Assembly: GCA_964522605.1 (NCBI GenBank)
Contig: CAZFWV010000132.1
Coordinates: forward strand, 1-16,426
Reading direction: 5' to 3'
Source: CAVZLD01 sp964522605
GTDB taxonomy: Bacteria > Planctomycetota > Planctomycetia > Pirellulales > Pirellulaceae
Length of the DNA: 16,426 nucleotides
Shown: positions 1 to 7,480 of the stretch, in pieces
Layout of the letters: every line of letters begins with the position of its first letter
Numbering within the stretch: position 1 is the first letter of the stretch
Program-made: the position numbers and the translations under genes
Notes under the pieces: generated by a model
Told to the model about the DNA's origin: nothing
The model's input: the letters and a program-made list of their open reading frames with translations, nothing else
Databases searched by the model: none

Positions 1-45
1 CGACCCCAGGCACCCAAATGCCGAAGTTGTTCTTGAGTCATCCCT
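1..45 (-). repeat. Truncated end of a dispersed palindromic repeat (inverted copy of 14584-14628)
   Basis: Bases 1-45 are the reverse complement of 14584-14628 with one mismatch in 45 (position 21). The window edge cuts the element, so only one end is visible. It lies 29 bases before the Rieske start codon and may contribute to the operon leader. It is non-coding. The complete copy near 14.6 kb shows that this is the outer end of a roughly 155-bp element with inverted termini. Confidence 0.85.
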
Positions 46-74
46 AGGCGTCACTTTTCGTTCGCGAGGCTCAC

Positions 75-551
75 ATGGTGGAAGCTTCGGAGACTCCAAC
101 GCGCCGGAACTGGCTTTGGGCCGCTCTGCAAGCCGGAATCGGCGTCACCGTCGCGGCCATTGGTTATCCCGTCGTCCGGTTCCTCTGGCCTCGAAAGACG
201 ACCAGCTCCGGAGAACTGCAGGTCGTCGCTCCGTTCCGACTTCACGAGCTTCGTCTCGACGCGCAAGGACGCTGGCCGCCTCCGTTCGATGTTGGAGGCA
301 AGCCGTGCTTGGTCATTCAGACTCCCGATGGCGAAGTCCGCGCTTTCAATGCACTCTGCACGCACGTCGATTGCACCGTCGAATACCGTCCCGAGCAGGG
401 GGATATTTTCTGCAACTGCCACAACGGGGTGTACGATCTGAACGGCAATAACGTGTCCGGCCCACCGCCCCGGCCGTTGGAAACGTACGAGGTCACGCTG
501 CGGAGCTTGGAGTCCGGCGAAAAGGAAATCATCATTTCTCGCCCGAGCTAA
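75..551 (+). CDS. Rieske [2Fe-2S] iron-sulfur protein of a bc-type complex
   Basis: This 158-residue protein is the high-potential Rieske subunit, which takes the first electron from quinol at the outer face of the inner membrane. A Tat-like motif (T9-R10-R11-N12-W13-L14) precedes one membrane helix at about residues 15-37, which stays as an N-terminal anchor. Cluster ligands are visible: C95 and H97 in CTHVDC, and C113 and H116 in CNCH. C100 and C115 are placed for the stabilising disulfide typical of bc1/b6f Rieske proteins. The proline loop GPPPRPL is at 129-135. Length is normal for a bacterial Rieske subunit. The ATG at 75 follows GAGG at 66-69 with 5 bases spacing. Cytochrome b starts 23 bases downstream, so the two form one transcription unit. 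The family is certain. Membership of a respiratory bc complex follows from the neighbour. Confidence 0.96.
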   Translation: MVEASETPTRRNWLWAALQAGIGVTVAAIGYPVVRFLWPRKTTSSGELQVVAPFRLHELRLDAQGRWPPPFDVGGKPCLVIQTPDGEVRAFNALCTHVDCTVEYRPEQGDIFCNCHNGVYDLNGNNVSGPPPRPLETYEVTLRSLESGEKEIIISRPS

Positions 552-574
552 ATCCAACAAAGAGGGCCCTTATC

Positions 575-1813
575 TTGCCGATCAAAAGGCATCTTCGAGA
601 GTTCTTGGTCGAGCGGCTCGGTCTCGATGCAGCAGCTCGGGTGGCCGCACACAAGACGGTCCCGCTGCATGGGTGCACCCATTTTTACTATCTGGGCGGG
701 ATGGCGATGTTCCTCTTTCTCGTCCAAATCGTCACCGGCGCTCTTCTGTCGCTTTATTACAAGCCGTCGCCGGACCAAGCCTTCGAGAGTGTCCGCGCGA
801 TCGTAACCGAGGTCGATTTTGGCTGGTTAATTCGGTCGGCCCATTCGTGGAGCGCGAACCTGCTGGTGGGCGTCTTGTTCCTGCATTGTCTGACGGCCTA
901 CCTGATGCGTGCCTATCAACGCCCGCGAGAAATCACCTGGATCACCGGCGTCCTGCTGCTCGGTCTGTTCATGGCCTTCGGGTTTAGCGGCTATTTGCTG
1001 CCATGGAACGAGTTAGCCTTCTTCGCCACCCGCGTGGGAACGGCGATTGTCGGGGTCGTGCCTTGGGTGGGTGACCAATTGCTGCTCTGGGCACGCGGTG
1101 GCGAGAATGTCACCGGCGACACGCTGGCGCGTTTCTACGCGTTGCATGTCGTCGTCTTTCCGCTTTTCGCCTTCGGTTTGCTCGGCATCCATCTATTTCT
1201 GGTTCAAAAACACGGAATGACGATCCCGGATGCGGAACGTACCGCACTCGCACAAACGAAGCCATTTCCCCAGATGCCGTTTGTCCCTCATTTTCTGTTG
1301 CGCGACATGGTCGGATGGTATCTGGCACTGGCGATTCTGGCTGCGTTGTCGGCATTGTTTCCCTGGGAGCTGGGGCAAAAGGCGGATCCATTTGCTTCGG
1401 CTCCGGAAGGAATCAAACCGGAATGGTATTTCTTGTTCATGTTTCAGACTCTCAAGCTACTTCCGGCGCATATTCTGATGTTTGAGGGGGAAGTCTTGGG
1501 AGTCTTGTTCTTTGGAGCGTGCGGGATTCTGGTTCTGCTGGTCCCCTTCTTGGATCGGGGCCCGAAGTCGCGCGGGTTGCTGAATCTGCTGGCTGGTTTC
1601 GCCGTCGCCTTCTTCATCATCATGACGGCATGGGGATTCTTCGATCGTCTGAGTTTGCAGTTGATTCTGGGACTTTCGCTGACCGGGGGAATCTTGGTGC
1701 TTGTACTGCCGATGGCACGACACCGTATTCTTTGGCAGCGGTCTGTCTTAGGGGCACTTACCGTCGTCAGTATTCTGCTGCTGTCTGTGATTGGCTGGGA
1801 GATGCTCCGATGA
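575..1813 (+). CDS. Cytochrome b (full-length, b6-like haem spacing) of a quinol oxidoreductase
   Basis: This 412-residue integral membrane diheme cytochrome b carries the quinol-oxidation and quinone-reduction sites. Haem ligands are H90/H104 and H191/H206. Spacing is 14 in the first pair and 15 in the second, the b6-type pattern. The Qo-site PEWY motif is at 282-285. The N-terminal four-helix half aligns well by eye with b6 (for example FGWLIRSAH at 82-90). The C-terminal half has four or more further helices (about 306-410), so this is one chain rather than split b6 plus subunit IV. The residue matching the b6 cysteine that binds haem c(n/i) is Y39 in YYLGG, so that covalent haem is probably absent. 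C34 lies five residues away. The start is TTG at 575, preceded by AGAGGG at 561-566, and the protein begins with the expected amphipathic N-terminus. Its stop overlaps the next ATG. Confidence 0.96.
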   Translation: MPIKRHLREFLVERLGLDAAARVAAHKTVPLHGCTHFYYLGGMAMFLFLVQIVTGALLSLYYKPSPDQAFESVRAIVTEVDFGWLIRSAHSWSANLLVGVLFLHCLTAYLMRAYQRPREITWITGVLLLGLFMAFGFSGYLLPWNELAFFATRVGTAIVGVVPWVGDQLLLWARGGENVTGDTLARFYALHVVVFPLFAFGLLGIHLFLVQKHGMTIPDAERTALAQTKPFPQMPFVPHFLLRDMVGWYLALAILAALSALFPWELGQKADPFASAPEGIKPEWYFLFMFQTLKLLPAHILMFEGEVLGVLFFGACGILVLLVPFLDRGPKSRGLLNLLAGFAVAFFIIMTAWGFFDRLSLQLILGLSLTGGILVLVLPMARHRILWQRSVLGALTVVSILLLSVIGWEMLR

Positions 1814-3246
1814 ACGCCGTGCGATCCTGGTATCTGACAGTCGCGATCGTGACCGCCACACTGCCGCTTCCCGCCGCAGCACAAGAGAATGCCAATCCTC
1901 CGGCCGCAGAACCCAGGACCGACGAGCCGACCGGCTGCATCACCTGTCACGGCGATCCCGATTTGTGGGAACAGGACACGAGCCATTTGCTTGTCACTGC
2001 CGCGGACGTGTCGAAGGATATCCACTGGCAAAAAGGAATTCAGTGTCACGATTGTCACGGAGGAAACTCCGAATCGCTCAACCTGCGGCAAGCTCATGCG
2101 ATCGAGAATGGTTTCCAGGTCATCGCAACACCCGCCGATATTCCTGGCTTCTGTGGACGGTGTCACTCGGACATCGAAACCATGCGGCGGTACCAACCCT
2201 CACCGCGCATCGACCAGGAATCTGAGTATTGGACCAGCGGTCACGGAAAGCGTTTACGTGCGGCAGCGGAGCAACATCAGGCCGCCCTGGCCAATCTGCC
2301 CGAGGGTGAGGAGCCACCGCCCATGAGAGATCCTCAGGTGGCAACCTGCCTGGAGTGCCACTCCGCCGGGCCGCGGCATGAAATTATTGCTGTCAAAAAC
2401 TTGAATTCTCCCGTCTATCCGACCCACGTGGCCGAAACATGCGCCAAGTGTCACGCCGATGCACAACGGATGGCGGGTCGGATCGATCAAGGACGACCAC
2501 TCGGACATCATCAATACGCGGAATGGAAACAGAGTGTCCATGGTCAGGCGCTTTTACAGAAGGGCGATTTGAGTGCTCCCACCTGTAATGACTGCCATGG
2601 CAATCATGGCGCCCTTCCACCCGATGCCGATTCAGTGGCCAATGCCTGCGGAACCTGTCATGGAAAGGTCGCCGAGCTGTTCGCAAAAACCAAGATGAAA
2701 CACCAGTTCGAAGAGTTCCGCTTGCCAGGATGTGCAACCTGCCATGGAAACCACCAGACACTGTCGCCGACCGACGAGATGCTGGGAATGGAGGGAGAGG
2801 CGATTTGCGCTCGCTGCCATGCACAACAGCACTACGGAGCAACCGTGCTTGGTGCTCAAACCGCACGTGCAATGCGAGACGGCTTGGAGAACCTGAAGCA
2901 GGAAATCGCGAGGGCGGAACAAACCGTCGGACAAGCGGAAAGAATAGGCATGGAAGTCCGTGGCCCGAAATTCGAACTTCGGGAGGCCCATGAGGCGCTG
3001 ACCAACGCTCGTTCCCAATTGCACGGCTTCGCGCTGGAACCTGTCGAAAAGACGCTGCAGGAGGGGCTGGATGTAGCGCATCGCGTGCAACAGCGTGCAC
3101 AGCAGGCTCTCAAGGAACACGCCAACCGTCGGATCTGGCTGGCGGTCTCCATCCTGCCGATCCTGATCGTCGTCGTCCTACTGCTGCTCTACATCCGCTC
3201 ACTGCCTCTCCCTTCGCCCCCAACAGCGGGCACGAACTCAGAGTGA
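1810..3246 (+). CDS. Nonaheme c-type cytochrome with C-terminal membrane anchor (probable cytochrome c1 replacement)
   Basis: This 478-residue periplasmic cytochrome has a Sec signal peptide (about 1-25, ending PAAAQ) and nine CXXCH motifs starting at 43, 79, 115, 180, 211, 259, 280, 308 and 333. After the last haem there is a charged helical stretch, probably coiled-coil (about 345-440), then one membrane helix (442-462) and a short tail. The ATG at 1810 overlaps the cytochrome b stop as ATGA, which fixes the start and implies translational coupling. The longer frame upstream lies inside cytochrome b and lacks a signal peptide. Cytochrome c1 is also C-terminally anchored. The gene position and anchor therefore suggest this protein accepts electrons from the Rieske head domain and passes them into the periplasmic haem network. 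That role is inferred. No CXXCK or other catalytic haem motif is present. Haems 1-3 form a module shared with the proteins at 3409 and 7481. Confidence 0.92.
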   Translation: MNAVRSWYLTVAIVTATLPLPAAAQENANPPAAEPRTDEPTGCITCHGDPDLWEQDTSHLLVTAADVSKDIHWQKGIQCHDCHGGNSESLNLRQAHAIENGFQVIATPADIPGFCGRCHSDIETMRRYQPSPRIDQESEYWTSGHGKRLRAAAEQHQAALANLPEGEEPPPMRDPQVATCLECHSAGPRHEIIAVKNLNSPVYPTHVAETCAKCHADAQRMAGRIDQGRPLGHHQYAEWKQSVHGQALLQKGDLSAPTCNDCHGNHGALPPDADSVANACGTCHGKVAELFAKTKMKHQFEEFRLPGCATCHGNHQTLSPTDEMLGMEGEAICARCHAQQHYGATVLGAQTARAMRDGLENLKQEIARAEQTVGQAERIGMEVRGPKFELREAHEALTNARSQLHGFALEPVEKTLQEGLDVAHRVQQRAQQALKEHANRRIWLAVSILPILIVVVLLLLYIRSLPLPSPPTAGTNSE

Positions 3247-3263
3247 CAACGAAATGCGGCGCC

Positions 3264-3300
3264 GAACGGCCGAAAGATCGGCTTTCTGACTAAGCCGTTC
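3264..3300 (+). terminator. Possible hairpin/attenuator between nonaheme and first 13-haem gene
   Basis: GAACGGC (3264-3270) pairs perfectly with GCCGTTC (3294-3300) and is followed by TTGCTTTT. A smaller hairpin, GCCGA-AAGA-TCGGC (3269-3282), shares two bases with the outer arm, so the two are partly competing folds. The T-run is weak, so this may be a partial terminator, an mRNA-processing hairpin, or chance. It sits in the 162-base gap between the bc-complex genes and the 13-haem gene, a plausible place to tune relative expression. Confidence 0.3.
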
Positions 3301-3408
3301 TTGCTTTTCCGAGCGACTCTAAGTTATCTTGGGGCATCGCCGTGGGCGAGAGGATCTGCACCGGATTGGTGGACGAGTGAAGACGTCAAGGGGCCGTTGA
3401 GACCGAGA

Positions 3409-5895
3409 ATGGAGAACCGTCGACGATTTTTGCTGCCAGCGATTCTGCTCGCTGTCGTTGCGACAGCTGTTGCGGCTCAAGAAGATTCCGAATCCGCCGA
3501 GGCCGATCAGTGTCTCGCCTGTCACGGGAATACAGATCTGTGGGAAGGCGAGACGCTTCATCTGCTCGTCACGCCCGACCACCTGCAGGGCGACGTGCAT
3601 ACCGGGCTTGGAATCGGGTGCACGGACTGCCATGGGGGAAACCCGAATACGTTCAATCTGCGCGAGGCGCACGCGACGGAAGACGGTTTCCGCGTTATTG
3701 AATCGCCGACCGAGATCCCCGCGTTCTGCGGACACTGTCACTCGAATCTCGAGTACATGCAACGCTTCAATCCGTCGATCCAAACCGATCCCGTCGCGGA
3801 TTTCTGGACCGGCGTGCATGGCCAACACTTAAAGTCGATGGCTGAGGCAGAAGCTACGGCAGCCGACGCGGCCAACTCGGAGTCAGGCGAGTCGGCCACC
3901 GAAGAAGCGGCGGACGCCGGCGCAACCGACGAGCCGTCGGAAGCGGAAGATTCGGAGGCAGCCGCCGACGAATTAACGAGCGCGGAAATCGAGGAAGCGG
4001 AGCCCGAGCCGATCCCGCCCGCCGACTGTATGGGGTGTCATCCCAAACACAACATGCGCCCCGCCGATGATCCCCAGTCCTCGCTTCACCCGCTGCACCT
4101 GGTCGAAACGTGTGGCAATTGCCATCACGATCAACTGACGGCGATGCGAAAAGGCGTCCATCATGCTGCGGGGGAACGGACGGAACTGGGAACCGCGACT
4201 CCACTCGACTGTCTTCGATGCCATGGGAACGATGCGCATGGGATGTTGCCTGTCAAAGACCAGCGATCTCCCGTCTATCTGGATCATCAGGTGACTCTTT
4301 GCGGCAGTTGTCACACGGAGTATTTGGCGACTTACGAATCAAGTATGCACGGGCACGGCCTGCGAGAATCAGGGCTGCTGGTCACGGCCGTCTGCGCCGA
4401 CTGCCACGGTGCGCACGACATCTACTATGCCGCGGATCGACGATCGACACTCCATCGGGCGAACGCCGCGGAAACATGCGGCAATTGCCACCGGTATATC
4501 GAACAGCGCCTCGCGAAGAGCATCCATGCGCAGCCAAGCGATTCCGCCGAACCCATCGACGCATTCGTCGTTGGAGGACGTAAGAAACCCAAGCCCAGTT
4601 GCGTGGATTGTCATCGAGGTCACGACGAACCACAACACATTGCGGAGGGATACCGACTAGGATTGCCCAATCGGTGTGGCAACTGCCATGCGAATCTGTT
4701 ACTCGGCTACCAAGTCAGTATGCACGGACAACTCACGAGTCTGGGCTATGAACCAGCGGCAAAGTGTTCTGACTGCCACGGGGCACACGACACCCTCGCG
4801 GTCAATGACCCTGCAGGCCGACTGGGAGGCGAAAACCGCTTGGAGACGTGTCGACAGTGTCATGCGTATGCCGTGGCGAATTTTGCGCAATTCAATCCGC
4901 ATGCAAACCACAAGGACAAGACGCGATTTCCGCATTTGTATCAGGCGTACTCCCGAATCGACACCTTGATCTATCTGTTGTTCGGATTTTTCTTGCTCCA
5001 TGCCATTCTCTGGTACGGTCGATCGCTGCTGAGCACGCTGCGGTTTGGCCGTCACAAGTCACTGGTCACCGAACAGTCGGCTGTCGTTCGATTTTCGCCC
5101 ATCGAGCGAACCGGCTACATTCTGCTGGTTCTCTCGCTGATGGGCCTGATCTTGACCGGTTTGCCGATCAAATACAGCGGCCAGCCCTGGGCCACCAAGT
5201 TCGTCAAGGCACTCGGGGGGTTTGATTCAACGAGCGTCATGCATCACTTTTTCGCGGTCATTCTGCTGACGACCTGCGGTGTTCACGTTTGGTTCCTGAT
5301 CAAGCGGGTATTTCGGCTTCGCGCTCAGCACGTATCTTGGCGACAGTTATTGTTTGGACCGGACTCGATGATTCCCAATCTGCGTGACTTCCGCGACATT
5401 GGCGGGATGATCCGTTGGTTTTTCGGGATGGGCCCCAAACCTAAGTTCGAACGGTGGACCTATTGGGAGAAGTTCGACTACTGGGCGATCTACCTGGTGG
5501 CGGCCGTCATTGGCTTGTCCGGATTGATGCTCTGGTTACCGAATGTCTTTTGTCGCATTCTTCCCGGTGCAAGCTTGAACTTGGCCGCGGTATTGCATTC
5601 CGAGTCCGCCTTGTTGGGCACGGGATTACTGTTGATTATTCACTTGTTCAACACGCACCTGCGACCGGAGAAATTCCCGGCAGATCTTTCGTTGGTCACC
5701 GGATTGGTCAACGAGCAGCATTTGCAGCAGGCACGTCCCGAGTATTTGCAGCGGATGCGGGATGAAGGGCGTCTGGAGGTGGTCACGGTGCCTCCGCGTC
5801 GTCAAATGGGGCTGGCCCTTTTGTGCGTGTACCTGTTATTGATCGGCGGCTTGGTGTTGTTGGTCTGGACCTTATTGGCCGCGCTGGGGAAGTAG
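3409..5895 (+). CDS. 13-haem cytochrome c fused to six-helix b-type cytochrome domain (CbcL-like), copy 1
   Basis: This 828-residue fusion has a signal peptide (about 1-23). It has 13 CXXCH motifs, starting at 35, 71, 107, 207, 235, 268, 298, 329, 357, 398, 423, 453 and 481. A membrane part follows, with helices near 516-536, 568-588, 611-634, 690-713, 723-750 and 801-827. H530, H612, H730, H745 and H750 are conserved in the paralogue at 7481 and include likely b-haem ligands; the FNTH(L/V)RPEKFP segment is shared. This resembles the Geobacter quinol dehydrogenase CbcL (multihaem c plus HydC/FdnI-type b), with more haems. A role as quinone/periplasm electron gate is inferred. An acidic Ala/Glu-rich, probably disordered insert (about 144-204) separates haems 3 and 4. 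I chose ATG 3409 because it directly precedes a signal peptide. An in-frame TTG at 3301 would add 36 unrelated residues. The next gene starts 4 bases after the stop. Confidence 0.92.
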   Translation: MENRRRFLLPAILLAVVATAVAAQEDSESAEADQCLACHGNTDLWEGETLHLLVTPDHLQGDVHTGLGIGCTDCHGGNPNTFNLREAHATEDGFRVIESPTEIPAFCGHCHSNLEYMQRFNPSIQTDPVADFWTGVHGQHLKSMAEAEATAADAANSESGESATEEAADAGATDEPSEAEDSEAAADELTSAEIEEAEPEPIPPADCMGCHPKHNMRPADDPQSSLHPLHLVETCGNCHHDQLTAMRKGVHHAAGERTELGTATPLDCLRCHGNDAHGMLPVKDQRSPVYLDHQVTLCGSCHTEYLATYESSMHGHGLRESGLLVTAVCADCHGAHDIYYAADRRSTLHRANAAETCGNCHRYIEQRLAKSIHAQPSDSAEPIDAFVVGGRKKPKPSCVDCHRGHDEPQHIAEGYRLGLPNRCGNCHANLLLGYQVSMHGQLTSLGYEPAAKCSDCHGAHDTLAVNDPAGRLGGENRLETCRQCHAYAVANFAQFNPHANHKDKTRFPHLYQAYSRIDTLIYLLFGFFLLHAILWYGRSLLSTLRFGRHKSLVTEQSAVVRFSPIERTGYILLVLSLMGLILTGLPIKYSGQPWATKFVKALGGFDSTSVMHHFFAVILLTTCGVHVWFLIKRVFRLRAQHVSWRQLLFGPDSMIPNLRDFRDIGGMIRWFFGMGPKPKFERWTYWEKFDYWAIYLVAAVIGLSGLMLWLPNVFCRILPGASLNLAAVLHSESALLGTGLLLIIHLFNTHLRPEKFPADLSLVTGLVNEQHLQQARPEYLQRMRDEGRLEVVTVPPRRQMGLALLCVYLLLIGGLVLLVWTLLAALGK

Positions 5896-5899
5896 CAAA

Positions 5900-7384
5900 A
5901 TGGATAAGAAGCGTCCGTCGCGTGAGCAGACACCGCCGGAGGGTGCGTCGAACGCTGCGGAACCTCCCGTCTATGGCGGCTGGCCAGCTCTGGCGAATGC
6001 AACGAAGGGACAGAAGTTCCGCTGGTTCCTCGCGCGGGCGTTCGCGCTGCTGGGCACCTTTGTCCTGCTCGTTGGCGTCGCGGTCGGATTCTCTGGCTGG
6101 TACACGTCTCGCCCACAATTCTGCCGCAGCTGCCACATCATGGAACCGTATTACGTTTCCTGGCAGCATTCGAGTCACAGCGACGTTTCCTGCATCAAAT
6201 GCCATTTTCCGCCGGGAGTCGGAGAAAAGGTCCGCGGAAAGATGCTCGGTCTGGTTCAATTGGCGAAGTACGTCACAGAGACTGCCGGACCGCGTCCGGC
6301 CGCCGAGATTCCGGACGCCAGCTGCCTCCGTTCGGGTTGTCATGAAGCACGACTCCTGTCGGGGCGTCTGGAGTTCCAGGGCATCCCCTTCGACCATGCT
6401 CCTCACCTTCAGGAGTTGAGGCGTGGAAAGAAACTGCGCTGCGTGAGCTGCCACAGCCAGATTGTGCAGGGCTCACACATGACGGTGACCACAACAACCT
6501 GCTATCTCTGTCATTTCAAGGACGAGCATTTCAACGAAGGCCTGGGATCCTGCACACGGTGCCATCAGATCCCCGACAAGGAATTCGACCTGGGAGGCGG
6601 CGTCTCGTTCGATCACAATCTGGCCTTTGAACGAGGAGTCGACTGTGCCAAGTGCCACGGTGATCTCGTTCGCGGCAACGGCGAAGTCCCACGTGAACGA
6701 TGTACTGTCTGTCACAATCGGGAAGATGACTTGAAGAAGATTGACGATCACGTCTTCCTTCATCAGACCCACGTCACAGACCACAAGATCGATTGCCTTT
6801 CGTGTCATTTGGCCATCCATCATTCGCTGGATGATGCCCGGCTCGAAAATGCAGCGGCCGACTGCAATTCGTGTCATCCAGGGCATCACCAGGAACAGGT
6901 CGCAATGTTGCAGGGTGTCGGCGCTCGTTCGGTCGAATCGCGTCCCAGCAGCATGACCGTCGCCCGAATCGCCTGCCGATCGTGCCATCGGATTCGAGAG
7001 GTCTCTGAGACGGGAACCGTCCTGTGGAACGGTTCGACGGATACGTGTGTGGATTGCCACGACGCAGAGGCGGCCGATCGGCTGAACGCCTATCAAGTCA
7101 GCTTGCGCGATTCGCTCGGCGAAATCGAAGTAGCAATCGAGCAGATCCGCGAATCGATTCCGACGGCGGAGTTGCCAGCAGACCAATCGGCTGCCCTCAC
7201 GACAAAACTCAACGATCTTCAACATGACCTGAGTTTCCTTCGCGTGAGCAACGGAGTCCACAATATCCACTACGCGGATACGATTACTCGCTCCCTCATC
7301 GAACAATTGATTTCGATGGCAGAACAACTTCAGATCGAGGACCTGGGACTTGCCGCACCGGAGCCTTTAGATCCAACGGAATAA
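5900..7384 (+). CDS. Dodecahaem cytochrome with NapC/NirT-like N-terminus (ImcH-like)
   Basis: This 494-residue protein is anchored by one N-terminal helix (about 44-67), followed by the NapC/NirT-like signature GWYTSRPQFCRSCH...MEPYY (66-85). Eleven CXXCH motifs start at 75, 98, 181, 201, 218, 249, 268, 299, 322, 359 and 383. A twelfth site is CX4CH (C142, C147, H148), a spacing known from cytochrome c3-type proteins. After the last haem comes a helical tail with H454/H457 in VHNIH, similar in layout to the tail of the nonaheme protein. NapC/NirT proteins oxidise menaquinol and hand electrons to periplasmic partners. The architecture recalls ImcH of Geobacter, which has seven haems. It starts 4 bases after the 13-haem gene, with GGGGAAG at the previous gene's end as ribosome binding site, so the two are translationally linked. 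The substrate is unknown. Inner-membrane quinol oxidation, or the reverse, is the best guess. Confidence 0.9.
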   Translation: MDKKRPSREQTPPEGASNAAEPPVYGGWPALANATKGQKFRWFLARAFALLGTFVLLVGVAVGFSGWYTSRPQFCRSCHIMEPYYVSWQHSSHSDVSCIKCHFPPGVGEKVRGKMLGLVQLAKYVTETAGPRPAAEIPDASCLRSGCHEARLLSGRLEFQGIPFDHAPHLQELRRGKKLRCVSCHSQIVQGSHMTVTTTTCYLCHFKDEHFNEGLGSCTRCHQIPDKEFDLGGGVSFDHNLAFERGVDCAKCHGDLVRGNGEVPRERCTVCHNREDDLKKIDDHVFLHQTHVTDHKIDCLSCHLAIHHSLDDARLENAAADCNSCHPGHHQEQVAMLQGVGARSVESRPSSMTVARIACRSCHRIREVSETGTVLWNGSTDTCVDCHDAEAADRLNAYQVSLRDSLGEIEVAIEQIRESIPTAELPADQSAALTTKLNDLQHDLSFLRVSNGVHNIHYADTITRSLIEQLISMAEQLQIEDLGLAAPEPLDPTE

Positions 7385-7480
7385 GGGAACTGCCGGCGAT
7401 GCGGTGAACCGGGAGTCGTCCCAACAAACCGCCCCGTTCCGTTCTCGGGTCGGTTTCGTTCGCCAAAGCGTGGGCATGAA

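Noticed and set aside
1519..1809. Upstream extension of the nonaheme reading frame inside cytochrome b
   Set aside because: It overlaps a well-supported cytochrome b in another frame. The ATGA overlap and signal peptide fix the start at 1810.
3409..3480. RRRFLL at the N-terminus of the first 13-haem protein as a Tat signal
   Set aside because: c-type cytochromes are exported unfolded through Sec before haem attachment, and the hydrophobic core fits a Sec signal. The twin arginine is probably incidental.
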